64,000 nt of DNA from Bifidobacterium parmae (GTDB lineage Bacteria; Actinomycetota; Actinomycetes; Actinomycetales; Bifidobacteriaceae): positions 62,001 through 126,000 of the forward strand of contig NZ_NMWT01000010.1 of NCBI RefSeq assembly GCF_002860365.1, given 5' to 3'. Numbering within the stretch: the stretch's first letter is position 1; the number at the start of each line of letters is the position of its first letter. The notes under the pieces were generated by a model. That model was not told the DNA's origin and did not search any database. It saw only the letters and a list, made by a program, of their open reading frames with translations. The translations under genes were made by a program, and so were the position numbers. Shown in pieces: positions 35,241 through 44,310 of this stretch.

Positions 35241-36440
35241 ATGGCAAAGGAAAAGTACGAGCGTACTAAGCCGCACGTTAACATCGGCACCATCGGCCAC
35301 GTCGATCACGGCAAGACGACCCTGACCGCGGCCATCTCCAAGGTTCTGCACGAGGAGTACCCGGATGTCAACCCGGAGTACGACTTCAACCAGATCGATT
35401 CCGCTCCGGAAGAGGCCGCCCGCGGTATCACCATCAACATCGCCCACATCGAGTACCAGACCGCGAAGCGTCACTACGCTCACGTGGACTGCCCGGGCCA
35501 CGCCGACTTCGTGAAGAACATGATCACCGGTGCCGCCCAGATGGATGGCGCCATCCTCGTTGTGGCCGCCACCGACGGCCCGATGGCCCAGACCCGCGAG
35601 CACGTCCTGCTCGCCCGTCAGGTCGGCGTCCCGAAGATTCTGGTCGCCCTGAACAAGTGCGACATGGTCGACGATGAGGAGCTCATCGAGCTCGTCGAGG
35701 AAGAGGTCCGTGACCTCCTCGACGAGAACGGCTTCGATCGTGACTGCCCGGTCATCCACGTCTCCGCCTACGGCGCGCTGCACGACGACGCTCCGGACCA
35801 CGAGAAGTGGGTCGAGCAGATCAAGAAGCTCATGGACGCCGTCGACGAGTACATCCCGACCCCGGTCCACGACCTCGACAAGCCGTTCCTGATGCCGATC
35901 GAGGACGTCTTCACCATCTCCGGCCGTGGTACCGTCGTCACCGGCCGTGTTGAGCGTGGCCAGCTGGCCGTCAACACCCCGGTCGAGATCGTCGGCATCC
36001 GCCCGACCCAGAACACCACCGTCACCTCCATCGAGACCTTCCACAAGACGATGGACTCCTGCGAGGCTGGCGACAACACCGGTCTGCTCCTCCGTGGCCT
36101 CGGCCGTACGGACGTCGAGCGTGGCCAGGTCGTGGCTGCTCCGGGCTCCGTCACCCCGCACACCAAGTTCGAGGGTGAGGTCTACGTCCTGACCAAGGAT
36201 GAGGGTGGCCGTCACTCGCCGTTCTTCTCCAACTACCGTCCGCAGTTCTACTTCCGCACCACCGACGTCACCGGCGTCATCGAGCTGCCGGAAGGCGTCG
36301 AGATGGTCCAGCCGGGCGATCACGCGACCTTCACCGTCGAGCTGATCCAGCCGATCGCTATGGAGGAGGGCCTGACCTTCGCCGTGCGTGAGGGTGGCCA
36401 CACCGTCGGCTCGGGCCGTGTCACCAAGATCCTCGCCTGA
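35241..36440 (+). CDS. tuf: Elongation factor Tu
   Basis: GTPase delivering aminoacyl-tRNA to the ribosome. 399 residues. P loop [14 protein letters not shown] near residue 19, [12 protein letters not shown] near 59, [23 protein letters not shown] near 84 and [11 protein letters not shown] near 140. Ends in [15 protein letters not shown] clear AGGAGGACAAAGTA precedes the ATG. Last gene of the str operon, with its own terminator. Confidence 0.98.
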   Translation: MAKEKYERTKPHVNIGTIGHVDHGKTTLTAAISKVLHEEYPDVNPEYDFNQIDSAPEEAARGITINIAHIEYQTAKRHYAHVDCPGHADFVKNMITGAAQMDGAILVVAATDGPMAQTREHVLLARQVGVPKILVALNKCDMVDDEELIELVEEEVRDLLDENGFDRDCPVIHVSAYGALHDDAPDHEKWVEQIKKLMDAVDEYIPTPVHDLDKPFLMPIEDVFTISGRGTVVTGRVERGQLAVNTPVEIVGIRPTQNTTVTSIETFHKTMDSCEAGDNTGLLLRGLGRTDVERGQVVAAPGSVTPHTKFEGEVYVLTKDEGGRHSPFFSNYRPQFYFRTTDVTGVIELPEGVEMVQPGDHATFTVELIQPIAMEEGLTFAVREGGHTVGSGRVTKILA

Positions 36441-36485
36441 TTCCCATCAGAGAGATCTTCGACACGCTTGAACTAGCGTACTGAA

Positions 36486-36521
36486 GAACCCCGGAACCCA
36501 ATCGGTTCCGGGGTTCTTTCG
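36486..36521 (+). terminator. Terminator of the str operon
   Basis: GAACCCCGGAACC, 5-nt loop, complement, then TTTCGT, 45 bases behind tuf. Confidence 0.93.
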
Positions 36522-36634
36522 TATTCCAACGATGCACACGGACTTGCTCGTGAAAAACGGACTCGCTTCGCGAGACTGCATTGTTTCGCTCCGCTGGCGG
36601 TGATTAGGACTTGCTCCGCGAGGCTGTGTTGTTT

Positions 36635-36965
36635 GCCCCCGCTGGCGGGGGCTGTCGGCGTAGCCGACTGGGGGTGGTTTCCGGTTTAGCTGGAAGGTTT
36701 AGCTGGAAGGTGGACCACCCTCAGTCAGCCTTCGGCTGACAGCTCCCGCCAGCGGGAGCGGGGATATGGACTCGCTTCGCGAGGCTGTGTCGTTGTGCCC
36801 CCGCTGAGGTGCGGATTCACTCCGTGAGGCTGTGCCATTGTGCCCCCGCTGGCGGGGGCTGTCGGCGTAGCCGACTGGGGGTGGTTTCCGGTTTAGCTGG
36901 AAGGTTTAGCTGGAGGGTGACCACCCTCAGTCAGCCTTCGGCTGACAGCTCCCGCCAGCGGGAGC
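36635..36965. repeat. Two tail-to-tail repeat pairs in a 207-bp tandem duplication
   Basis: Pair 1: forward 36635-36679 (GCCCCCGC type) and inverted 36713-36759 (GCTCCCGC type). Pair 2: forward 36842-36886 and inverted 36919-36965, nearly identical to pair 1 and 207 bp on, including the spacer with its doubled GGTTTAGCTGGA. Six 20-base hairpins of a second kind (starting 36559, 36607, 36768, 36813, 36974, 37020; GGA-CTCGC-TTC-GCGAG-GCTG consensus) are interspersed. This fills the 583-bp gap between tuf and the DUF559 gene. Confidence 0.92.
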
Positions 36966-37104
36966 GGGGATATGGACTTGCTTCGCGAGGCTGTGTCGTT
37001 GTGCCCCCCGCTGAGGTGCGGATTTGCTCCGCGAGGCTGTGCCTCTTTCCGTCGGCGGGCGCACGGGGCTCGTTCCTATCCCGCACGCGCCTACACTGGG
37101 AAAC

Positions 37105-37464
37105 ATGCTTCCCTATAACAAAGCCAATGTGCCTCTCGCGCGGCGGCTACGCGCCAACGCGACCCCATGGGAACGTAGACTCTGGTCCGATTATCTCCGC
37201 ACGTATCCGTTCCGCTGGCAACGGCAGAAGCCGATACTCGACTACATCGTCGATTTCTACTGTGACAAAGCCAAGCTCATCGTCGAGCTCGACGGCGGAG
37301 GACACTACACGGAGGAGCAACGGTTGGCCGACCGGCATCGTACCGCCGAGCTGAACGGCCTTGGACTCCATGTGCTCCGTTACTCGAACCTCGATGTCGA
37401 CCGACATTTCGGCGCGGTCTGCGAGGACATCGACAGAAACGTGCGAGAACGTGTGTCGATGTGA
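37105..37464 (+). CDS. DUF559 (Vsr-like) endonuclease-domain protein
   Basis: A 119-residue single-domain protein of the DUF559 family, related in fold to the very-short-patch-repair endonuclease. The putative nuclease site is LDYIVDFYCDKAKLIVELDGGGHY, with Asp50 and the Glu61-x-Asp63 pair; LRYSNLDVDR near residue 91 is the conserved C-terminal block. I start at the ATG of MLPYNKANVPLARRLR, which matches the usual N-terminus of these proteins; upstream codons are translated repeat. No clear ribosome-binding site is seen. Its biological role is unknown. It is embedded in the densest cluster of two-hairpin repeats in this window, with a Type ISP restriction gene downstream. Confidence 0.88.
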   Translation: MLPYNKANVPLARRLRANATPWERRLWSDYLRTYPFRWQRQKPILDYIVDFYCDKAKLIVELDGGGHYTEEQRLADRHRTAELNGLGLHVLRYSNLDVDRHFGAVCEDIDRNVRERVSM

Positions 37465-37483
37465 TGCTTCGCTGGCGGTGCTG

Positions 37484-37553
37484 GACCACCCCCAGTCCGC
37501 TTCGCGGACAGCCCCCGCCGGCGGGGGCGGAAAACACTGTCTCGCGTAGCGAG
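37484..37553. repeat. Inverted repeat copy, left 70-bp direct repeat flanking the Type ISP gene
   Basis: Inverted two-hairpin copy at 37484-37528 (GCCCCCGC type, second stem TCCGC/GCGGA). With the next 25 bases it matches 42678-42747 on the far side of the Type ISP gene at 65 of 70 positions in the same orientation. Three 20-base hairpins of the second kind follow at 37537, 37582 and 37627, now in the opposite orientation to those upstream of the DUF559 gene. Confidence 0.9.
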
Positions 37554-37719
37554 TCCGTTTCGTCCGGCGGGGGCGAGAATGCTGTCCGGCTGTGTCGGTC
37601 CGTTTTCCGTCGGCGGGACGGAAACGCTGTCTCGCGTAGCGAGTCCATGTTCTTTGCCGGGGTGGGGTGCCGACGGTATTGTGGTGTGCATTGGCAGAGC
37701 GACGAGGGAGCCTTCAGAA

Positions 37720-40700
37720 GTGAGTATTGACGAGATTTTCACGGCGATCGTGTCCGAATCGGTTGACAAGCGCGAGCAGGGTACCCGTTTCGAGCGTGCC
37801 GTCGAGTTCTTCCTCGAACATGATCCTTCATGGCTGGAGCGCATCACGCAGGTGTGGCTGTGGGACGAGGCGCCCACGAACGACGGCACGATGGACACGG
37901 GCATCGACCTGGTCGCCGAGGACGCGGACGGCTCGTATTGGGCGATTCAGGCGAAATGCTATTCGAAGCCGAAGCTCGCCGCGGGCGACGTGTCCACGTT
38001 CTTCATGAACGCCCTCGCCGATGACCGCTACCAGCATTACATGCTCGCCGACACGACCTCCGGATATACGAGCGTGCTTGAGGATTTCATGCTGTCCCAT
38101 CCGGACAGGGATATGGTCCGGTTGGATCTGGACACGATGCGCGGGTCGAATCTCGACTGGGGCGCGTTCATCGACGGCACGGAATCCTCGGCCCGCGTGA
38201 CCTTTGATCCGCGCCCTCACCAGCGTGAGGCCATCGACGCGGTGAAGACCGAGCTTGCGGATCATGACCGGTGTTCGCTGGTGATGGCGTGCGGCACCGG
38301 CAAGACGTTGACCTCGCTGCGTCTGACCGAGGAGATGACGGGTGAGGGCGGTACGGTCCTGTTCCTCGCGCCGTCGATCTCCCTCGTGTCGCAGTCGATG
38401 CGCGACTGGGTGAACCAGACCCGCCGCCGCATCAACGTGTACGTGGTGTGCTCGGACGGCAAGGCCAGCAAGCTGAGCAAATCCGACCGGGAATCCTACG
38501 GACAGTTGACGGACATCCCGTTCCCGGCGACGACGAACGCGGAGACGGTCGCCAACCGGTTCAGGCCGCGCGAGGACGCGTTGAACGTCGTGTTCTCCAC
38601 GTACCAGTCGATCCAGGTCATCCACGATGCGCAGCGGCTCGGCCTGCCGGATTTCGATCTGACGATCTGCGACGAGGCGCATCGCACCACCGGTGTGATG
38701 GACGGGGAGGCCGCGTTCCAGAAGATCCATGACGCCGGTTTCATCCACTCGGCGAAGCGCCTGTACATGACGGCCACGCCGCGCATCTACGGCGAGGGCG
38801 CGAAGAACAAGGCCAAGGAAGGCGCCATCGAGATCGCCAGCATGGACGACGAGAACGTGTACGGCCGCATCGCCTACCGGTTGAGCTTCGGCAAGGCCGT
38901 GGACTTGGGATTGCTCACGGACTACAAGATCGTGGTCATGCAGGTCGCGGAAAGCATGATGGGCTCGGTCATGCAGAAGCAGTATGGCGCGAAGGACTCC
39001 GAGATCCCGTTGGACGACGCGGCCAAGTTCGTCGGCTGTTGGAAGGCGTTGTTCGACCGGCGGCACTCCAAGAGCGTGGACGAGCTCGTGTCGCGCGGCA
39101 GGCATGCCGCCGAGACCGCGCCGGACGATTCCAAACGCGTCCTGCACCATGCGATCGCGTTCGCCGCGAGCATCAAGGATTCGAAGGCGCTCTCCGCGAA
39201 GTTCCGTACCGTCATCGACGACTACACGCGCAACCTTGAGGACACCGACGCGAACAAGGCCGTGAAGGCCGCCAATCACGAGGTACATGTGGAGATCGAC
39301 CACGTGGACGGCGGCATGGACGCGGCCACCCGCCGCGGCAAGCTCGACTGGCTGGCCGCCGAGACCGCGGACAATGAGTGCCACATCCTCTCGAACGCTC
39401 GTTGCCTTGCGGAGGGCATCGACGTGCCCGATCTGGACGCGGTCATGTACCTGAACGCGCGGCGCAGCCGCGTGGACATCATCCAGTCCGTCGGCCGCGT
39501 CATGCGCAAGGCCCCCGGCAAGGAGTACGGGTATATCATCATCCCGGTCGTCATCCCGCTGGGCGCCGACCCGGATTCGATTCTCTCCTCCGGCGTGTAT
39601 GAGGTCGTCTGGGAGGTCGTGCGTGCCCTGCGCAGTCACGACGAACGGTTGGACGCGATCATCAATGCGGCCGCGCTCGGTGACGAGGATTCGTTGAAGC
39701 GTATCATCGAGGTCGAGGTGCTGGACGAGTCGAAACTGCGCAGGTCCAAGCGTTCCGGACGGAAGACCACGAGCGTCGGCGGCGGTGAGCGGACGGGCGA
39801 CGACGGCAACGCCGGCGGTGGGTCCGGTGACGATGCCGGTTCGAATGATGACGGCAGGGGCTTCCAGCCGGAATTGGATTTCGAATTGGGGGAGATGGCG
39901 AAGGCCATCAACGCGCAGATCGTGCGCAAGTGCGGCACGAAGATCTACTGGGGTGAGTGGACCGACGACATCGCGGCCATCACCCGCCGTCGCGCCGAAG
40001 CCATCTACACGCTCGTCGACCAGCCCGGCCCCGCACGTGACTCGTTCCTTGAGTTCGTGGACGGGTTGAAGGACAGCCTCAACCCGGGTTATTCGGAGGT
40101 CGACGCGATCGCCGTGCTCGCGCAGCATGAGGTGACGAAGCCGATTTTCCAGACCTTGTTCACCAACAAGGAGGTCATCGAGCATAATCCCATCGTCCGC
40201 GGTCTTGACCGGACGATGAACGCCCTGTACGAGGCGGGATTGCCGGAGGTGACGAGCAATCCGACGCTGCGCGACCTGTACTCGTCGGTGCGGCTGTCGG
40301 CGAGCCAGTTGGAGACGGACGTCGCCAAGCAGAACCTCATCAAGGAGATCTACAACGAGTTCTTCACCAAGGCGTTCAAGGACACCGCCGACTCGCTGGG
40401 CATCGTCTACACGCCCGTCGAAGTGGTGGATGCGCAGCTGCACATGGTGCAGCGCGCGTTGGAGCGCGAGTTCGGCCAGTCGCTGGGTTCTCGCGGCGTG
40501 CACGTTTTGGACGGGTTCGCGGGCACCGGCACGTACATCTGCCGGCTCATCGAGGATGAATCATTGATTTCCGTGGAGGATCTGCCGTACAAGTACGCGC
40601 ACGACCTGCACTCCAACGAGATCGTGCCCCTGGCCGCGACCATCATGGACATCAACATCGAACAGTCCTACCACAAGCGAATCGGGGGGGGGTATCAGGT

Positions 40701-42666
40701 ATTCCCGGGTGCGCTCCTGACGGACACGTTCCAGATGCACGAGGATGGCGACACGTTGGACGACACCGTGTTCACCGAGAATACCGAACGTATCAAACAG
40801 CAGAAGGCTCTGCCGATCAAGGTCATCGTCGGCAATCCGCCATATAGGGCCGGCGACAGCGAGAACACCGGCAACCAGAACACCAAATACCCAACGTTGG
40901 ATAAGCGGGTCGAGGAGACCTACGTGGCGAACTCCGACGCCACGCTCAACAACTCGCTGTACGACCACTACATCCGCGCGTTCCGCTGGGCCTCCGACCG
41001 CATCGGCGACTCCGGCATCGTCTGCTTCGTCACCAACGGCGGATGGCTCAAAGGCACCGCAGGAGCCGGCGTGCGCCGCTGCTTCGCCAACGAGTTCAGC
41101 AGCATCTACGTATACAACCTGCGCGGCAACCAGCGCACCTCAGGCGAGGAATCCCGGCGCGAGGGCGGCAAGATCTTCGACTCCGGCTCCCGAGCCACCA
41201 TCGCCATTACCATGCTCGTCAAAAACCCCGCATCCGCCGAGCACGGTGTCATCCATTACAGGGACATCGGCGACTACCTCAATCGGCAGCAGAAACTCGA
41301 CATCCTCAAGGATGTGGCCGAGGATGACCCGGAATGGATTGAACTCCAACCGGACAAGCACGGGGACTGGCTCGATCAACGAGACGACAGCTACACCACA
41401 TTCATTCCCACCGGCGTACAGGATGGGAACAAGAAACTTCCTACCGGCCTGTTCTCCACATGGTCTTCAGGCGTAATCACAAATAGAGACGCATGGTGCT
41501 ACAACTCTAAACGCGGGCTAGTAGAAGCTAACATGCAGTCAATGATTAACGTTTATCTTGAAGAATTGACTCGTTGGAGGACAAGTGGTAAGCCGGCGGC
41601 GATAAGGGACTTTTTGACTGCGGACGAGACACAAATTAAATGGACTCGTGAAGTTTACGATGATATTAGGCATGAACGCACTGCATCGTACAACAACAAT
41701 CACATCAGATTGGCAATGTACCGTCCGTTCTTCAAGCAGTGGCAGTACATGGACTCCATGTTCAATAATTGCGTCTATCTTCAACCGCAGTTGTTCCCGT
41801 ACCCTGGAGCAAAAAATCTGGAAATATGTATGGTCGGACCGGCAGCAGGTCGTGACTATTCGTGCATTATCTCGGAATGTGTGCCTGATCGCCACATGCA
41901 AAGCACGTCGCAGTGTTTCCCGCTGTATTGGTATGAGAAGGTCGAGCCGTCGGATGACGGCGGCCTGTTCTCGGAGTCGGATGTGTCCGGTGCGGACGAG
42001 CATGGGTACGTTCGTCATGACGCGATCACCGACACCGGTCTGAAGGTGTTCCGCGAGGCGTGCCCGGGCCTGCGCATCTCGAAGGAGGACGTCTTCTACT
42101 ACGTGTACGGCGTGCTCCACAGCCCCGAATACCGTCGCCGGTTCGCGAACAACCTGAAGAAGGAGCTGCCGCGCATCCCGTTGGCGAAGGATTTCACGGC
42201 GTTCATGAAGGCCGGCCGCGCCTTGGCGCATCTGCATCTCGACTACGAGTCGATCGACCCGTGGCCGGTCATGGAGGTCGGCGACAAGGCGAACCCGGGA
42301 CGCACCGAGAAGATGACGTATCCGAGGAAGGTCAAGGATCCGGAGACCGGCAAGAAGGTGCCGGACCGCAGCGTGCTCAGGGTCGCGGAGAACCTGACCA
42401 TCGAGGGCATCCCGTTGCGTGCCTACGAGTACGTGGTCAACGGCAAGAGCGCGATCGGCTGGCTCATCGATAGGTATAAGGTCACCACCGACAAGAAGAG
42501 CGGCATCGTCAACGATCCGAACGAGTATTCCGAGAATCCGCGCTACATCGTGGACGTGGTGGAGAAGGTCATCCGCGTGAGCATGGAGACGTTGGATATC
42601 GTGGACGGACTGCCCGCCTTGGAGGAGCTGCCCCAGCCCGCCGACTGGCCCGCCGCCTGGCGCTGA
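37720..42666 (+). CDS. Type ISP single-chain restriction-modification enzyme
   Basis: A 1648-residue polypeptide that should methylate adenine at its site and cut unmodified DNA after ATP-driven translocation, like LlaGI/LlaBIII. Domains in order: Mrr-like nuclease with Asp63 and Gln77-Ala-Lys79 (GIDLVAED.. AIQAK); superfamily 2 helicase with Walker A ACGTGKT (Lys195), DEAH at 318-321 and MTATPRIYG near 350; N6-adenine methyltransferase with motif I LDGFAGTG near 931 and motif IV NPPY at 1039-1042; C-terminal target-recognition part. The GTG start follows GAGGGAG; the 47 upstream codons are repeat DNA. A run of nine G (codons 989-991) lies between motifs I and IV. The stretch about 41470-41930 is clearly A/T-richer than the rest, consistent with an exchanged recognition domain. 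All key residues are intact in this frame. Confidence 0.93.
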   Translation: MSIDEIFTAIVSESVDKREQGTRFERAVEFFLEHDPSWLERITQVWLWDEAPTNDGTMDTGIDLVAEDADGSYWAIQAKCYSKPKLAAGDVSTFFMNALADDRYQHYMLADTTSGYTSVLEDFMLSHPDRDMVRLDLDTMRGSNLDWGAFIDGTESSARVTFDPRPHQREAIDAVKTELADHDRCSLVMACGTGKTLTSLRLTEEMTGEGGTVLFLAPSISLVSQSMRDWVNQTRRRINVYVVCSDGKASKLSKSDRESYGQLTDIPFPATTNAETVANRFRPREDALNVVFSTYQSIQVIHDAQRLGLPDFDLTICDEAHRTTGVMDGEAAFQKIHDAGFIHSAKRLYMTATPRIYGEGAKNKAKEGAIEIASMDDENVYGRIAYRLSFGKAVDLGLLTDYKIVVMQVAESMMGSVMQKQYGAKDSEIPLDDAAKFVGCWKALFDRRHSKSVDELVSRGRHAAETAPDDSKRVLHHAIAFAASIKDSKALSAKFRTVIDDYTRNLEDTDANKAVKAANHEVHVEIDHVDGGMDAATRRGKLDWLAAETADNECHILSNARCLAEGIDVPDLDAVMYLNARRSRVDIIQSVGRVMRKAPGKEYGYIIIPVVIPLGADPDSILSSGVYEVVWEVVRALRSHDERLDAIINAAALGDEDSLKRIIEVEVLDESKLRRSKRSGRKTTSVGGGERTGDDGNAGGGSGDDAGSNDDGRGFQPELDFELGEMAKAINAQIVRKCGTKIYWGEWTDDIAAITRRRAEAIYTLVDQPGPARDSFLEFVDGLKDSLNPGYSEVDAIAVLAQHEVTKPIFQTLFTNKEVIEHNPIVRGLDRTMNALYEAGLPEVTSNPTLRDLYSSVRLSASQLETDVAKQNLIKEIYNEFFTKAFKDTADSLGIVYTPVEVVDAQLHMVQRALEREFGQSLGSRGVHVLDGFAGTGTYICRLIEDESLISVEDLPYKYAHDLHSNEIVPLAATIMDINIEQSYHKRIGGGYQVFPGALLTDTFQMHEDGDTLDDTVFTENTERIKQQKALPIKVIVGNPPYRAGDSENTGNQNTKYPTLDKRVEETYVANSDATLNNSLYDHYIRAFRWASDRIGDSGIVCFVTNGGWLKGTAGAGVRRCFANEFSSIYVYNLRGNQRTSGEESRREGGKIFDSGSRATIAITMLVKNPASAEHGVIHYRDIGDYLNRQQKLDILKDVAEDDPEWIELQPDKHGDWLDQRDDSYTTFIPTGVQDGNKKLPTGLFSTWSSGVITNRDAWCYNSKRGLVEANMQSMINVYLEELTRWRTSGKPAAIRDFLTADETQIKWTREVYDDIRHERTASYNNNHIRLAMYRPFFKQWQYMDSMFNNCVYLQPQLFPYPGAKNLEICMVGPAAGRDYSCIISECVPDRHMQSTSQCFPLYWYEKVEPSDDGGLFSESDVSGADEHGYVRHDAITDTGLKVFREACPGLRISKEDVFYYVYGVLHSPEYRRRFANNLKKELPRIPLAKDFTAFMKAGRALAHLHLDYESIDPWPVMEVGDKANPGRTEKMTYPRKVKDPETGKKVPDRSVLRVAENLTIEGIPLRAYEYVVNGKSAIGWLIDRYKVTTDKKSGIVNDPNEYSENPRYIVDVVEKVIRVSMETLDIVDGLPALEELPQPADWPAAWR
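40684..40692 (+). repeat. Homopolymeric G9 tract in the Type ISP gene
   Basis: Nine consecutive G encode Gly989-Gly991 between methyltransferase motifs I and IV. A gain or loss of one or two bases would shift the frame and remove NPPY and the recognition region. The sequenced length keeps the gene in frame. Confidence 0.9.
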
Positions 42667-42677
42667 CGGTAAGGGCC

Positions 42678-42870
42678 GACCACCCCCGGTCGGCTTCGCC
42701 GACAGCCCCCGCCAGCGGGGGCGGAAAACACTGTCTCGCGGAGCGAGGCGTTGTTTTGCTCCCGCTGGCGGGAGCTGTCAGCCGTAGGCTGACTGAGGGT
42801 GGTTGTTGCTTGGGTTTGGTTTGTGGACCACCCCCAGTCCGCTTCGCGGACAGCCCCCGCCAGCGGGGGC
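42678..42870. repeat. Three two-hairpin repeats, including the right 70-bp direct repeat of the Type ISP gene
   Basis: Inverted copy 42678-42722 (start of the right 70-bp repeat, to 42747). Forward copy 42758-42804 (GCTCCCGC type, tail GAGGGTGG), spacer 21 bp, inverted copy 42826-42870 (GCCCCCGC type). Second-type hairpins follow to about 42995. They fill the gap between the Type ISP gene and efp. Confidence 0.92.
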
Positions 42871-43086
42871 GGAAACACTGTCCGGCTGTGCCGGTCCGTT
42901 TCCCGCCAGCGGGAGCGAGAAAACGACTCGCCTTGCGAGTCCGTTTCGTCCGGCGGGGCGAGAGGATACTGTCCGGCTTCGCCGGTCCGTTCCGTTTCCG
43001 CCGGTGTGGCGCGGTAGGGGGGTGGTGGCATAATGGCGTAGGCAAATTTTGGGTAAGCCCTCGACACTAGAAATAGGTGAGACATC

Positions 43087-43644
43087 GTGGCACAGACTAC
43101 CAATGACATCAAGAACGGTTCCGTCCTGAACCTGGACGGCCAGCTGTGGACCGTCCTCAAGTTCCAGCACGTCAAGCCGGGCAAGGGCCCCGCCTTCGTG
43201 CGCACCACCATCAAGAACGTGCTCTCCGGCAAGATCGTCGACAAGACCTTCAACGCGGGCATGAAGATGGAGTTCGAGACCGTCGACAACCGCAACCTCC
43301 AGTACTCCTACGAGGACGGCGACAACCTGGTCTTCATGGACATGACCACCTACGATCAGGTCTACGTGCCGAAGTCCATCGTCGACACCAAGTTCCTGCT
43401 CGAAGGCACCGACTGCATCGTGTCCTTCCACGACGAGACCCCGCTGAGCGTCGAACTGCCGGCCTCCGTCGTCCTGACCATCACCCACACCGAGCCGGGC
43501 CTGCAGGGCAACCGCTCCAACGCCGGCACCAAGCCGGCCACCGTCGAGACCGGCGCCGAGATCCAGGTCCCGCTGTTCATCAACGAGGGCGAGAAGGTCA
43601 AGGTCAACACCACCGACGGCTCCTACCTGGGCCGCGAGAACTGA
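43087..43644 (+). CDS. efp: Elongation factor P
   Basis: Relieves ribosome stalling at proline runs. 185 residues in three OB-like domains. The tip loop reads [12 protein letters not shown] near residue 30, with Lys in PGKG at the position that is modified in some bacteria. The EF-P signature [22 protein letters not shown] lies near 92, and [13 protein letters not shown] ends the protein. GTG start. Followed by nusB and carAB, a conserved order in these bacteria. Confidence 0.97.
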   Translation: MAQTTNDIKNGSVLNLDGQLWTVLKFQHVKPGKGPAFVRTTIKNVLSGKIVDKTFNAGMKMEFETVDNRNLQYSYEDGDNLVFMDMTTYDQVYVPKSIVDTKFLLEGTDCIVSFHDETPLSVELPASVVLTITHTEPGLQGNRSNAGTKPATVETGAEIQVPLFINEGEKVKVNTTDGSYLGREN

Positions 43645-43710
43645 TCCGCCACCCGCGGATCACCCCAGTTCCAACCGGTAAACCGACGACACGAAGGACG
43701 AAAGAGCTGC

Positions 43711-44124
43711 ATGGCACGTTCCACCGCCCGCAAGAGGGCTCTGAACACGTTGTATGAGGCGGACGAGAAGGATCAGGACATCCTGTCCCTGCTCGACGAA
43801 CGCATCGAGACGCCCGGCGCGCAGACGCCGCTGCCCGAATACGCCATCGAGATCGTCAAGGGCGTGGCCGAGCACCAGCACGAGATCGACTCCACCCTGG
43901 ACGAGCACTCCACCGGGTGGAAGGTCCGCCGTATGGGCGTGATCGACCGCAACATCCTGCGTATCGCCGCCTGGGAGATCCTCTTCAACGACGACGTGCC
44001 CGACAAGGTCGCCATCGACGAAGCGCTGTCCCTCGCGAAGACGCTGTGCGACGGGGATTCCCCCGCATTCATCCACGGACTGCTGTCCGCGATCTGCACG
44101 GCCAAGGAAAAGCCGTTGGACTGA
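43711..44124 (+). CDS. nusB: Transcription antitermination protein NusB
   Basis: A 137-residue all-alpha protein that binds boxA RNA with S10 in rRNA antitermination. ARSTARKRALNTLYEADEKD at the start, GVAEHQHEIDSTLDEHSTGW near residue 50 and MGVIDRNILRIAAWEILF near 76 are typical. It starts 66 bases after efp and ends with a strong terminator, so efp-nusB is probably one unit. Confidence 0.95.
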   Translation: MARSTARKRALNTLYEADEKDQDILSLLDERIETPGAQTPLPEYAIEIVKGVAEHQHEIDSTLDEHSTGWKVRRMGVIDRNILRIAAWEILFNDDVPDKVAIDEALSLAKTLCDGDSPAFIHGLLSAICTAKEKPLD

Positions 44125-44136
44125 TATTTCCTTTTG

Positions 44137-44167
44137 AACGCCTCCCCGCAACACGGGAGGCGTTTTT
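44137..44167 (+). terminator. Terminator after nusB
   Basis: AACGCCTCCC, 8-nt loop, GGGAGGCGTT followed by TTTAT. Confidence 0.93.
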
Positions 44168-44310
44168 ATGAGAGCGTGGGCCGGGCGCGACAACCGGCGC
44201 AAGAACGGAACGGCCGCGAACGGCGACAAACGCGTGTGTCCTGCGCGTGTGCGTCGGCGCGGGCCGATACCCTTGAACATGGACGACCCGAGAACGAAAA
44301 GGGGGTTTTG

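Noticed and set aside
37720-42666. Type ISP gene as BREX PglX or a Type I HsdM/HsdR set
   Set aside because: Nuclease, helicase, methyltransferase and recognition parts are all in one chain, and no BREX or hsd partner genes are nearby.
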